DNA from: Sphingomonas sp. NFR15 | GTDB lineage: Bacteria > Pseudomonadota > Alphaproteobacteria > Sphingomonadales > Sphingomonadaceae | Assembly: GCF_900103265.1 (NCBI RefSeq) | Contig: NZ_FMWX01000002.1 | Span: forward strand, 62,001 to 126,000 | DNA: 64,000 nt | Direction of reading: 5' to 3' | Shown: in pieces, positions 16,094-25,213 of the stretch | Layout of the letters: every line of letters begins with the position of its first letter | Numbering within the stretch: position 1 is the first letter of the stretch | Notes under the pieces: model-generated | Databases searched by the model: none | Seen by the model: the letters and a program-made list of their open reading frames with translations, nothing else | Told to the model about the DNA's origin: nothing | Program-made: the position numbers and the translations under genes

Positions 16094-18154
16094 GTGACGA
16101 TCGATCGCAGGATGTTTCTTCTCGGCGCCTCGGGTGCCGCCGCTGTTACGGGCCACACGGCGACGGCGCTCCATCGCCCCGCCGGGCGCGGCTCGATCCG
16201 GGATATCGAGCATGTCGTGATTTTGATGCAGGAGAACCGCTCCTTCGATCATTATTTCGGCAGCTTGCGCGGCGTGCGCGGCTTTGCGGATCCGCGCCCC
16301 GTCACGTTACCGAGCGGCAAGCCCGTCTGGGCGCAACGCCGAGCGGATCGCGACGGCGGCGAGATCGCGTGGCCCTTCCGGCTCGACTACAACAGCAGCA
16401 ACGCACGGTGCTTCACCGGGCTCGATCATAGCTGGAAAGACAGTCAGGCGCGTTGGCGCAACTGGGATGTCTGGGCGGAGCAGAAGGGACCGCTGACGAT
16501 GGCGCACCTGACCCGCGCCGATATCCCCTATTATTACGCGCTCGCCGACGCGTTCACCATCTGCGACGCGTACCATTGTTCGCTACAGGGGCCGACCGGT
16601 CCGAACCGGCTTTATCACTTCACCGGCACCAGCGGCCTCAGCGTCGGACAGGAGGGCGAATATTGCGTCACCAACGGCGGCAGCGACCCCAATCCGGGCG
16701 CGGACATGGCGAAGGACGACGCTACCGAGGGGCTGCCGTGGCGGACCTATGCCGGGCGGCTGGAGGAGGCCGGCATATCCTGGCGCGTCTATCAGGAACT
16801 CGCCAATTATTCCGACAATCCGCTCGGGTACTTCAAGGAGTTCCGCAAGCTGGACCCGACTTCATCGCGGTATCGACGCGGGCGCGCTTACGTCGATTGG
16901 ATCGACGGCATCGCACCGGCCGATCCCGAGAAGACGCAGGCGCGCCACCTGATCGCCGCCTTCGCCGCGGACGTGGCCGCCGATCGTCTGCCGCAGGTGT
17001 CGTGGATCGTGCCGATGATGCAGATGAGCGAGCATCCCGACGCCCCGGTCCCCTTTGGCGAGGTGCTGATCGGCAACCTCGTCGCCGCGCTGGCCGCCAA
17101 TCCCAAGGTATGGGCCAAGACCGCCTTCATCCTCAATTATGACGAGAATGACGGCTTCTTCGATCATATCCCGGCACCGATGCCCGCGATCGCGCCGCGC
17201 TACGGCGCGAGCAACGTCGATGTCCGAAGCGAGACGTATCAGGGCGAGCCGGTGGGGCTCGGCCCGCGCGTACCGATGATGGTGATATCGCCCTGGACGC
17301 GCGGGGGTTGGGTGAACTCGCAAATGTTCGATCATACCTCGGTGCTGCGCTTCCTCGAAAAGCGCTTCGGGGTGGCGGAACCCAATATCTCGCCTTGGCG
17401 GCGCGCGATCTGCGGCGACCTGACTTCGATCTTCGACTTCGACGTTTCGCAGGAGGCGCGTCTCGATACGCGCTGGGCAAAGGCGCTACCCTCCGTCGCC
17501 GGCTATATCGCGGAGACGGAGCATCTGTGTAAGAGCGGTTCGCCGCCGCAGATCGCCACGAGCAAGGGCGTTCCAGCGCAGGAGCCGGGCACGCGCCCCG
17601 CGCGCGCGCTGCCGTATCGTTTCGCCGTCGAGCCGAGTTGGTCCGATGCCGGGTTGACGCTGCGCTTCGTCAACGAAGGGAACGTCGGGGTCGTGTTCGG
17701 CGTGCAGGACGAGACCGCCTTTCCCGGCTGGCGCTATTTCACCGTCGCGGCGGGTTCGCGGCTCGAAGAGGCGTGGCCGTTGCGTCGCGATCGGCCGCAT
17801 GCGCTGGTGGTGCGGGGGCCGAACGGCTTCCAACGCGAATATCGCGGCCCCGGCGGCGGCGCGCGGATCGAGGCGACGGTCGCCTGGCGCGACGATGGCC
17901 GGGGCGGCATGCTGCACCTCGCCGACCGCGACGGGACGGCGACGACCGTGACGATGCATTGCGCGCACACCGGCCGGCAGGAGCGATTACCGGTTGCGGC
18001 GGAGACGCGGCACCCGCTCGCGCTCCCCGATCATCGCTGGTACGATGTGATGCTGGTAGCGTCGGATGGCACCCGGCTGCGGCTCGCGGGGCATGTCGAG
18101 ACCGGCGAACCCGGCGTCAGCGAGCCCGTCGCGGCTTATCCGCACCCGCTTTGA
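16094..18154 (+). CDS. Phosphocholine-type phospholipase C, Tat-exported
   Basis: Exported phospholipase C of 686 residues, close to the length of Pseudomonas PlcN/PlcH. It starts with a Tat signal (DRRMFLLGASGAAAV), consistent with folding around bound metal before export. The catalytic domain opens with IEHVVILMQENRSFDHYFG and continues with DENDGFFDHIPAP and SPWTRGGWVNSQMFDHTSVL, which hold the metal ligands of the AcpA/PlcC superfamily. Two C-terminal repeats of the PlcC C-terminal type follow (from about residue 510). The start is a GTG at 16094 after a GGGG stretch. It cleaves phosphatidylcholine or sphingomyelin to phosphocholine plus diacylglycerol or ceramide. A paralogue lies at 25214. 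Confidence 0.93.
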   Translation: MTIDRRMFLLGASGAAAVTGHTATALHRPAGRGSIRDIEHVVILMQENRSFDHYFGSLRGVRGFADPRPVTLPSGKPVWAQRRADRDGGEIAWPFRLDYNSSNARCFTGLDHSWKDSQARWRNWDVWAEQKGPLTMAHLTRADIPYYYALADAFTICDAYHCSLQGPTGPNRLYHFTGTSGLSVGQEGEYCVTNGGSDPNPGADMAKDDATEGLPWRTYAGRLEEAGISWRVYQELANYSDNPLGYFKEFRKLDPTSSRYRRGRAYVDWIDGIAPADPEKTQARHLIAAFAADVAADRLPQVSWIVPMMQMSEHPDAPVPFGEVLIGNLVAALAANPKVWAKTAFILNYDENDGFFDHIPAPMPAIAPRYGASNVDVRSETYQGEPVGLGPRVPMMVISPWTRGGWVNSQMFDHTSVLRFLEKRFGVAEPNISPWRRAICGDLTSIFDFDVSQEARLDTRWAKALPSVAGYIAETEHLCKSGSPPQIATSKGVPAQEPGTRPARALPYRFAVEPSWSDAGLTLRFVNEGNVGVVFGVQDETAFPGWRYFTVAAGSRLEEAWPLRRDRPHALVVRGPNGFQREYRGPGGGARIEATVAWRDDGRGGMLHLADRDGTATTVTMHCAHTGRQERLPVAAETRHPLALPDHRWYDVMLVASDGTRLRLAGHVETGEPGVSEPVAAYPHPL

Positions 18155-18219
18155 GCCGCGACTGTCATCACGGTGTTGCGAAGCGCGCCTAGCGCCGCCC
18201 GTCGGCAAGGGCGGGCGAG

Positions 18220-19560
18220 ATGGGCGACGCGGTAACCAAGGACGGCACATTGCTGGACAGGCGCTTCCTAGCGCTGGCGATGATGGAATTCTGGGAGCGA
18301 TTCGCCATGGCCGGCGTGAAATCGCTGCTCGTGCTGATGCTGGTCGATCATGTCTTGGCCGGCGATCTGACGCGCGTGGCCGGGGCGACGGCGGTGCGCG
18401 ATGCCAGCGGGGCGCTGTTCGGTCCGGTCTCGATCACCGGCCTCGCCTCCCAGCTATATGGCTATGCGAACGCCCTGATCTACCTCGCCATCCCGCTCGG
18501 CGGGTTGGCCGGCGACCTCGTCGGCAGCCGCCGGGTGGTGGTGGCCAGCGGCGGCGCGGGCATGCTGCTTGGCCTCACGCTCATGCTCGCGAACGGCAGC
18601 TTCCTGATCGGCCTGATCTTCTTCGCCACCGGCACCGGGCTGCTCAAGGGCAATCTCTCCGCCCAGGTCGGCTTGCTGTTTCAAGACGAAGCGCAGCGCA
18701 GGCGCGCCTATACGGTCTATCTCGGCTTCCTCAATGCGGGCGTGATTTGCGGCCCATTGGTGTGCGGCGCGCTGGAGGCATTTGCGGGACCGGCTTATGG
18801 TATCGGCGCGGCGGCGGTGGCGGTCGCCATCGGCCTGTTCTTCTATGCCCGTACCAGCCGGGACGTCGCCATCGGCCCGGCAGCGGCGATGCCCCCGCGC
18901 ACGCCGGGCCGGCCGGCCGCCGCGGCGGGCGTGCTGATCGTCGCGCTCGCCGCCGTCTATCTATGCTTCGCCGCTTACGAGCAGCTCGCCAACATCTTTC
19001 TGGTCTGGGCGCGGTCGCATGTGGATTTGCGCTTGGGCGGATGGACGGTGCCGGTGGCCTGGTTTCTCTCGCTCGACGGCGCTTTCACGCTGGCCTTGGT
19101 CGCCGCGTCGCACGCGGCGGCGAGAGCGCTCGAACGGCACGGCGTCGTCATTGGCGCGAGCGTGCAAGTGTTGCTCGGCGGGCTGTGCTGCTCGGGCGGG
19201 TATCTGGTGCTGACGATCGGTAGCACGGCCGGGGGGACGTTGCCGCTCCCCTGGGCGATCACCTACCTGCTCTTGATCGATGCCGCGGTCGTGCTGATCT
19301 GGCCGTCGGGCCTCAGCCTGATCGCGGGAGTCGCGCCCCGCCGGCTGGTCGGCTTCTGGATGGGTCTGTTCTACCTGCACGGGTTCTTCGCGAACCTGTG
19401 GGTCGGTTTCAGCGGCGTATATTATGAGCGGATGGGGCCGCCATCCTTCTGGCTGCTCCACGCCGGCGTGGCCGGCGCGGGGGCGCTGCTCGTGCTGGTC
19501 ATCGGATTACCGCTGTTGCGCGTCGCGCGCGCGGGTCAGGCGACCACCACCTCGGCATGA
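18220..19560 (+). CDS. POT/PTR2-family MFS transporter
   Basis: Inner-membrane transporter of 446 residues with about 12 hydrophobic segments. The POT-family proton-coupling motif ExxER is present in helix 1 (Glu23, Glu26, Arg27 in EFWERFAMAG), and the helix-4 lysine motif in GTGLLKGNLSAQVG. Known family members import di- and tripeptides or related small molecules with protons. It starts 65 bases after the phospholipase C gene and so may be co-transcribed with it; in that setting a breakdown product of phospholipid head groups is possible, but no sequence evidence shows this. It converges with the DeoR gene, overlapping it by 25 bases at the 3' ends. Confidence 0.87.
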   Translation: MGDAVTKDGTLLDRRFLALAMMEFWERFAMAGVKSLLVLMLVDHVLAGDLTRVAGATAVRDASGALFGPVSITGLASQLYGYANALIYLAIPLGGLAGDLVGSRRVVVASGGAGMLLGLTLMLANGSFLIGLIFFATGTGLLKGNLSAQVGLLFQDEAQRRRAYTVYLGFLNAGVICGPLVCGALEAFAGPAYGIGAAAVAVAIGLFFYARTSRDVAIGPAAAMPPRTPGRPAAAAGVLIVALAAVYLCFAAYEQLANIFLVWARSHVDLRLGGWTVPVAWFLSLDGAFTLALVAASHAAARALERHGVVIGASVQVLLGGLCCSGGYLVLTIGSTAGGTLPLPWAITYLLLIDAAVVLIWPSGLSLIAGVAPRRLVGFWMGLFYLHGFFANLWVGFSGVYYERMGPPSFWLLHAGVAGAGALLVLVIGLPLLRVARAGQATTTSA

Positions 19561-20342
19561 GCGAAGGCACGCGCGTAATCCTCGTTCAGCGGTTCATCGG
19601 TGACGAGGATGTCGACATCGGTCAGCGCCGCGGTCTGGATCAGGGCGTATCGGCCGATCTTCGAACGATCGGCGGCGAGCAGCACCCGCTTCGAGGTGGC
19701 GTACGCGATCCGGCTCATCTCCGCCTCGCCCGGATGGAAATCCATCAGCCCGCGTTCGATGCTGATCCCGCCCACCGACAGGATCGCGAGATGCGGGGTG
19801 AAGCCACGCACATACTCCTGCGCGACATGGTCGGAAAAGGCGCGGTAGTCATAATCCATCTGTCCGCCGGCGAGGAACAGGCGGTTGTTGTTGATGCCGC
19901 CAAGATCTTTCGCGACATGCAGTGAATTGGTCACCACCGTCAGCGATCGCCGCTCGACAAGCTGCCGCGCGATGAAGCAACTCGTCGTGCCCGAATCGAT
20001 GAACAGGATCGCGCCGTCATCCACCAGTTCGGCGGCCGCGCGGGCGATGCGCAGCTTGGCATCGGCATTCTCCTCCATCCGCTGATGGAGCGGCCCCTCA
20101 TGCACGGGCGTCGCCATGCGCGCCCCGCCATGCTCGCGGATGACGACCCCCTGATCCTCGAGCGCGCGCAGTTCGCGGCGGATCGTTTCGTCGGACACGG
20201 CGAGGTCGCCCGCCAATGCCGTCACCGATAACGTCCGTCCGCTGCGCAGCCGCGTGATGATCTCGCGCTGGCGCTGTGATCGCTTCTCTATCGTCCCCTC
20301 CCTCTGATCGCTTGCCGTCGATTCGGATGCACGGCAAGACAT
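19536..20342 (-). CDS. DeoR/GlpR-family transcriptional regulator
   Basis: Regulator of about 268 residues. The N-terminal winged helix reads RQREIITRLRSGRTLSVTALAGDLAVSDETIRRELRALEDQGVVIREHGGA (cited by position, about residues 25-75), the classic DeoR pattern. The sensor domain has the phosphosugar-binding signature ILFIDSGTTSCFIARQL and TNSLHVAKDL. DeoR sensors bind phosphorylated sugars or polyols; GlpR of this family binds glycerol-3-phosphate, which phospholipid breakdown would yield. The start is uncertain: the frame is open to 20408 and the ATG at 20342 is the best candidate. It follows the TonB receptor on the same strand by 69 bases and may be in its operon. Confidence 0.88.
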   Translation of the reverse strand: MSCRASESTASDQREGTIEKRSQRQREIITRLRSGRTLSVTALAGDLAVSDETIRRELRALEDQGVVIREHGGARMATPVHEGPLHQRMEENADAKLRIARAAAELVDDGAILFIDSGTTSCFIARQLVERRSLTVVTNSLHVAKDLGGINNNRLFLAGGQMDYDYRAFSDHVAQEYVRGFTPHLAILSVGGISIERGLMDFHPGEAEMSRIAYATSKRVLLAADRSKIGRYALIQTAALTDVDILVTDEPLNEDYARAFAHAEVVVA

Positions 20343-20411
20343 GCGCCGCGCCCGCTGATTTGCAACCGCCGGGCCGCCTCCTGGAAGCGAACCCGGCGAT
20401 CTGCGCATGGC

Positions 20412-23400
20412 TCAGAAGCCGAGGCGCGCCGTCACCCGCACGGAGCGCGGGTTCTGGTAATTGACCGGCATCCGGTAATCGGTGTTCACCGATCCGTCGC
20501 CCTGCTCGCCGAAGTTGTTGTACGACGTGACCGCCTGGCTGTTGAACAGGTTGAACACGTCGAGCCGGATCGATGCATCTACACCGTGGGGCAGTGGCAG
20601 ATGGACGATCGCGCTCACGTCGAACTGCGCAAGCCAGTCGCCGTTGAACGCGGTGCCACGCGGGATCAGCTTGCCCTGACAATAATAGCCATAACCGTGA
20701 TAGGTGTTGGCGTAGGGATCGACGCTGAGCGGCACCGCGCCGATGCAGCTATAATGCGCGCCGGACTGGACGATCGCATTGCCGCCGAGATCGAGAAAGT
20801 CGAACAGACGATAGCTGCCATACGCCTTGAAGCTGTGGCGGCGGTCGCTGGGGAGATAGCCATAGGCGCCATTGACGAAGCCGGGCGAGTCGAAGTCAGC
20901 GGTACGGTTGATCGCCGCCTGCCCGTTCTCCGAGCGGACGCCGCCTTCGTAGTTCCCCTTGTTGAACGACAGCGTGTAGGAGGCGGCAAGGCTCCACACT
21001 TTGTCGAAGCTGCGATCGAAGGTGAGCGTCAGCGCGTTATAGTTGCGGCTGGGCTTGGGATAGCCGAGATCGGCCGCCTTCAGCGTCACGGTGGGCGTCG
21101 AACCGTCGGGGAGCTTGTTCAGCTGCACCGTGACGTCCTCGCCCGGATTGGCGATGACGAACTGATTACCGCCCGAGAAGGTCGATTGGCACGCCGCCGC
21201 CGCCATGCCCGCCGCCACGCAATATTTGCGCGCGGCGATGTCGATCGACATGTCCTCGATCACGCTCTGGAGTTCCCGGTGCGTGAAATACGCGCCGATC
21301 CGCACATGGTCGCCGAACTGATGCTCGGCGCCGACGATGAACTCATTGTCCGACTGCGGCTTGATGTTGGTGGCGATCGCGCCCGCCGGGTTGAACGCGG
21401 ATCCGTCCGCCGAGACCTCGCAATTCTTGATCTTGGTGTCCGGGCAGGCGGTGGTGTTGACGACCGACAGAATCGGCGCGCCATCGACCGGGATGTTCCC
21501 CGCCCCGCTGGTGCCGTTGAACAGATTGTAGCGGGTATAGGTGACGAGGCTGCCCGCGACGTTCAGATTGATGTCGCCCGCCATCGGCAGATAATATTTG
21601 GCGTAGGATCCGAACACCTTGGTCCGTCCGTCGCCGAGCGGATCGAACGACGCGCCAATACGCGGTGCCCATTGGTCGCCCGATTCGAAGAAGGATTTGC
21701 CGTTCACGCCCTGGTTGCTGAAGCGATCGTTACGAAGTCCGAGATCCAGCCGCAAACGGTTGTCGAGCAGCGACCATTGATCCTGAATGTAATAGGCTTC
21801 GTTGCGTACATGCGCGGTGCCGTTCTGCGCATAGACGCGCGTGGTGTAATAGGTGGTGCCGACCGGCAGCCCGATCCGCGCCGCGGACTCGTTTGTGACG
21901 TTGTAGATCTTGAACGCGCCCGCGCCGATCGTCTGGAAGGTTTGCGTCTGCGTGTCCTTCTCATGGTCATAGCCGAAGCGGACGTGGTGCGAGCCCAGCA
22001 GGTGGAACTGGAGGTCGGCGTCGATGCGGTAGAATTCGCGCTCGTTATCGGTCTTGCTGTAGGCGTCGGTCACTTTGTTCGCGCCGATCTGGATACCGGC
22101 CGGATCGCTCCGGTAATCGACCACCTGCGAATTGGTGGTGTCGAGCGGCAGGTTGCCCGAGCGCAGCTTGTTGACGCCGTATGCGCCGGACAGCGTCAGC
22201 CACGGCGTGAACGTCCCCGTATAACGGCCGACATAGTTGACGCCGCCCGCGCGTGCGTTGGTGCCGCCGGTCTGCACGCCGCGCGTGTACGTGGTGCGAT
22301 CCCACGCATAGCTGCGGTTCAGCGTGTCGTTGGTGGTGTCGAAATAGGTGAATTCGAAGTGATGGTCGCCGGTGATGTAGCCATCGACCTTACCGCCCCA
22401 GAACGGGCTGCGGTTGGTCACGCCGGTCGAGTTGTTCTGGTTCTTTGATGGCGTGAACGAGCGGATGTCACGGAAATTGTAGAGACCATAGACGAACAGA
22501 TGATCCTTGATGATAGGACCGCTCGCCTGGAAGATCAGTTCCTGCCGGCTGGCGCGGGCATGCGCGTAATCGGTAGTACGGGTCGAGCGTGAGCTGTCGC
22601 GCAGCGCGTCGGGTTCGGTGATGCCGGTGACGCTGGCATGATATTCGTTGGAACCCGATTTGGTCGTGGCGACGACATAGCCGCCGGTCGCGCGGCCGAA
22701 CTCGGCGGGCGCACCCCCGGTCTTCACCTCGACGGTCTGGTAGAAGTCGAACGGTACTTCGGTCGGCTGGCCGCCCGACACGAAATCGGTCACGTTCAGC
22801 CCGTTGATGTAGAAGGCGTTTTCGGTGAACGCCGCACCGGCGATCGAGACTTGGTTGGCGAAGCCGCCGTTCGACGGCGACGAACCCTGCACCGTGCCGG
22901 GCGTCAGCAGCATCACATCGCGCAAGCTGCGGCCGATCGGAACGCGCTGCGTCAGCGAGCCGAGGTTGATCGTGCTGCCGACCGTGGTGTCCTGGAAGTC
23001 GGCGACGCGCTGACGCGAACCGGTAACAACGATATCGCCATTCTGCGAGGCCGTGACCAGCCGATAGCTGTTCGCACCGCCCGTCTCGCGGGTCAGCGGG
23101 ACGTTGCGCTCGGTGTAGGTCGCGAAGCCGTCGGCGGTGATGGTGACGTCGTAATTGCCCGGCGACAATTGCGGAATCGTGTAGGCGCCCGCACCATCGG
23201 TCGTCGCGCTGCGGCTGACGCCCCGGTCCGACGACGTGATCTTCACCTCGGCACCGGCGATCGGCGCGCCGTCCTGCCCGGTCACACGGCCGGAGGCGAC
23301 GATGTTGGTATAATCCTGTGCCTGCGCGGCCGGCGTGGAGATGGCGACGGCGGAAACCGTCGAGCCGAGCATCAACAGCGCGCGCAAGGCGGCGCGCGAC

Positions 23401-23423
23401 GAACGTCGCGTGGAGCGAAACAT
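20412..23423 (-). CDS. TonB-dependent receptor with N-terminal carboxypeptidase-regulatory-like domain (Oar-like)
   Basis: Outer-membrane receptor of 1003 residues. A signal peptide ends at ISTPAAQAQ. Residues about 45-120 are a CarboxypepD_reg-like beta-sandwich (SGRVTGQDGAPIAGAEVKI and TTDGAGAYTIPQLSPGNYDVTI). The plug has IVVTGSRQRV and LRDVMLLTPGTVQG, and the barrel ends in aromatic RVTARLGF. The Ig-like domain before the plug is the Oar/SusC-like layout. AAGGGGG sits 5 bases before the ATG at 23423, which decides the start over the longer frame to 23465. It lies between phospholipase and phosphatase genes, so uptake of a phosphorus-containing or lipid-derived ligand is inferred from context only. 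Confidence 0.9.
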   Translation of the reverse strand: MFRSTRRSSRAALRALLMLGSTVSAVAISTPAAQAQDYTNIVASGRVTGQDGAPIAGAEVKITSSDRGVSRSATTDGAGAYTIPQLSPGNYDVTITADGFATYTERNVPLTRETGGANSYRLVTASQNGDIVVTGSRQRVADFQDTTVGSTINLGSLTQRVPIGRSLRDVMLLTPGTVQGSSPSNGGFANQVSIAGAAFTENAFYINGLNVTDFVSGGQPTEVPFDFYQTVEVKTGGAPAEFGRATGGYVVATTKSGSNEYHASVTGITEPDALRDSSRSTRTTDYAHARASRQELIFQASGPIIKDHLFVYGLYNFRDIRSFTPSKNQNNSTGVTNRSPFWGGKVDGYITGDHHFEFTYFDTTNDTLNRSYAWDRTTYTRGVQTGGTNARAGGVNYVGRYTGTFTPWLTLSGAYGVNKLRSGNLPLDTTNSQVVDYRSDPAGIQIGANKVTDAYSKTDNEREFYRIDADLQFHLLGSHHVRFGYDHEKDTQTQTFQTIGAGAFKIYNVTNESAARIGLPVGTTYYTTRVYAQNGTAHVRNEAYYIQDQWSLLDNRLRLDLGLRNDRFSNQGVNGKSFFESGDQWAPRIGASFDPLGDGRTKVFGSYAKYYLPMAGDINLNVAGSLVTYTRYNLFNGTSGAGNIPVDGAPILSVVNTTACPDTKIKNCEVSADGSAFNPAGAIATNIKPQSDNEFIVGAEHQFGDHVRIGAYFTHRELQSVIEDMSIDIAARKYCVAAGMAAAACQSTFSGGNQFVIANPGEDVTVQLNKLPDGSTPTVTLKAADLGYPKPSRNYNALTLTFDRSFDKVWSLAASYTLSFNKGNYEGGVRSENGQAAINRTADFDSPGFVNGAYGYLPSDRRHSFKAYGSYRLFDFLDLGGNAIVQSGAHYSCIGAVPLSVDPYANTYHGYGYYCQGKLIPRGTAFNGDWLAQFDVSAIVHLPLPHGVDASIRLDVFNLFNSQAVTSYNNFGEQGDGSVNTDYRMPVNYQNPRSVRVTARLGF

Positions 23424-23726
23424 GGAAACCCCCTTGGTGAAACGAAAGCGGCGGACCCGGTTCAACCGCGTCCCGGGAGCGCCGCTAATCGCGGTTGTTG
23501 GATTTTTTGTGACAAACCGACAAAAATCTCACATCGAGGCGACGCGCGCTCATCAGCGCACCGGGAATGACCCTCGCCAGCGTTTCGGCAACGTCATTCA
23601 CGTCGCAGACCATCGGGCGGCGCCGGGCATGTCGACGCCCATTGTATCATTCCTGCAAGAATAGCCCGCTAGCCGCATCCTGACCGTCGCCTTCAGGCGG
23701 CGAATCCCGCCGATCAAGGACCGCCG
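23424..23726. other. Divergent intergenic region between TonB receptor and phoA
   Basis: This 303-base gap has no convincing gene. It must hold the promoters for the receptor (leftward) and phoA (rightward). Its notable parts are an A/T-rich inverted repeat at 23501-23528 and, on the receptor strand, the sequence TGTCACAAAAA, also present upstream of the second receptor at 28534. The strand upstream of phoA has AAGGA 7 bases before the ATG at 23727 as a ribosome-binding site. Confidence 0.6.
23501..23528. promoter_or_regulatory. Inverted repeat with TGTCAC half-site in the receptor/phoA promoter region
   Basis: GATTTTTTGT at 23501-23510 and ACAAAAATC at 23520-23528 form an imperfect dyad (one extra T) around GACAAACCG. 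Read on the receptor strand it gives TTTGTCACAAAAAATC, in which TGTCAC followed by an A-tract resembles a PhoB half-site (CTGTCATAAAT). The site is about 80-105 bases upstream of the receptor start. Confidence 0.35.
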
Positions 23727-25142
23727 ATGACCTTTCCCCTGCGCTCGCCGTTCGCCGCCGTTCTCGCCCTCGCCACCGCGACCGCCGCCGTCGGGCAGTC
23801 GGCCCCTGTCGATCTCGCGCGCGCCGCCCAGGGAGACCTCAGCCAACCCGGCGGCGCGCGGCGCATCAAGGGCGACATGACCGCAACCTACCGCGCGCTG
23901 ATCCGCGATGGCGCGGTGCGCAACGTCATCCTGCTGATCGGAGACGGCATGGGCGATTCCGAAATCACCCTCGCCCGCGATTATGCCGAAGGCGCGGGCG
24001 GCTATTTCAAAGGTATCGACGCACTGCCCGTGACCGGCCAGTACACGCACTATTCGCTGGAGAAAGCGACCGGCAAGCCGGATTACGTCACCGATTCCGC
24101 CGCCTCGGCGACCGCGTGGAGCACGGGGGTGAAGAGCTACAACGGCGCGATCGGCGTCGATATCCGCGAAGCGCCGCATCCCTCGCTGATCGCGCTCGCC
24201 AAAGCGGCCGGCTTTGCCACGGGTGACGTGACCACCGCCGAGATCGAGGATGCGACCCCCGCCGCGCAGATCGCGCACGTCACCATGCGCGCCTGCTTCG
24301 GCCCGGTCGTGACGAGCAAGCTCTGTCCCACCAACGCACTTGAAAAAGGCGGCGCCGGGTCGATCGCGGAGCAACTGCTCAACACCCGCCCCGACGTCGC
24401 ACTCGGTGGAGGCGCCGCCATCTTCGCGGAAACCGCCCGGGCTGGCGACTGGCAGGGCAAGACCCTGCTCGATCAGGCGCGCGCGCGCGGCTTCGCGGTG
24501 GTACAGGATGCCGCCGGGCTCGACGCGGTCATCAGCGCCGACGCCAGGCGCCCGCTGCTCGGCCTGTTCGCGCCAGGCAACATGCCGGTGCGCTGGAAGG
24601 GGCCGCGCGCCAGCCATCACGGCAATATCGACCAGCCGCCCGTCCGCTGCGAAATCAATGCCGAGCGTAGCGCCAGCGTGCCGACGCTCGCGGCGATGAC
24701 GACCAAGGCGATCGCGCTGCTGCGCAAGAATCCCAAGGGCTTTCTGCTCCAGGTGGAAGGCGCGTCGATCGACAAGGAGGATCACGCCGCCAATCCGTGC
24801 GGCCAGATCGGCGAGACAGTCGATCTCGATGAGGCGGTACAGGTCGCGCTGGCCTTCGCCAAGGCAGACGGACACACGCTGGTGATCGTCACCGCCGATC
24901 ATGCGCATACCAGCCAGATCATCGGCAACGGCAGCCAGGCGCCGGGGCTGACCGAGGCGTTGTTGACCAAGGACGGCAGCGTCCTCACGGTGAATTACGG
25001 CACCTCGGAAGTCGGCTCGCAGGGGCATACCGGCACGCAGTTGCGCGTCGCCGCCTACGGCCCGCGCGCGGCCAATTTCGCCGGCCTCACCGACCAGACC
25101 GATATGTTCTACACGATCCGCGATGCGCTCGGCCTGAAGTGA
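23727..25142 (+). CDS. phoA: Alkaline phosphatase PhoA
   Basis: Periplasmic phosphomonoesterase of 471 residues with a signal peptide (about 1-23). The nucleophile motif [14 protein letters not shown] has Ser124 in the position of E. coli Ser102. Metal-binding segments are IGDGMGDSE (Asp73), [31 protein letters not shown] (cited by position, about residues 340-370) and [11 protein letters not shown]. The Asp-Lys pair after SID matches E. coli Asp327-Lys328. Cysteines in [13 protein letters not shown] and VRCEIN could form the usual disulfides. It releases phosphate from the phosphocholine, phosphoinositol or glycerophosphate freed by the neighbouring phospholipases. It starts a rightward run with the phospholipases at 25214 and 27319. 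Confidence 0.96.
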   Translation: MTFPLRSPFAAVLALATATAAVGQSAPVDLARAAQGDLSQPGGARRIKGDMTATYRALIRDGAVRNVILLIGDGMGDSEITLARDYAEGAGGYFKGIDALPVTGQYTHYSLEKATGKPDYVTDSAASATAWSTGVKSYNGAIGVDIREAPHPSLIALAKAAGFATGDVTTAEIEDATPAAQIAHVTMRACFGPVVTSKLCPTNALEKGGAGSIAEQLLNTRPDVALGGGAAIFAETARAGDWQGKTLLDQARARGFAVVQDAAGLDAVISADARRPLLGLFAPGNMPVRWKGPRASHHGNIDQPPVRCEINAERSASVPTLAAMTTKAIALLRKNPKGFLLQVEGASIDKEDHAANPCGQIGETVDLDEAVQVALAFAKADGHTLVIVTADHAHTSQIIGNGSQAPGLTEALLTKDGSVLTVNYGTSEVGSQGHTGTQLRVAAYGPRAANFAGLTDQTDMFYTIRDALGLK

Positions 25143-25213
25143 GGCCGTGACCGTCCTGCGCGCGTCGCCGTGTCGCGCGCGGCCGCCCTGTCCACTCTTG
25201 TGAGGTCTTCGCC

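Noticed and set aside
18162..18179. CTGTCAT at 18162 as a Pho box before the POT transporter
   Set aside because: The first half-site is perfect, but the second, 11 bases on, does not match, so it was not listed as a feature.
20586..22448. 620-codon rightward open frame over the Oar-like receptor
   Set aside because: Antisense shadow of the receptor barrel; composition is R/A/V-rich and matches no family.
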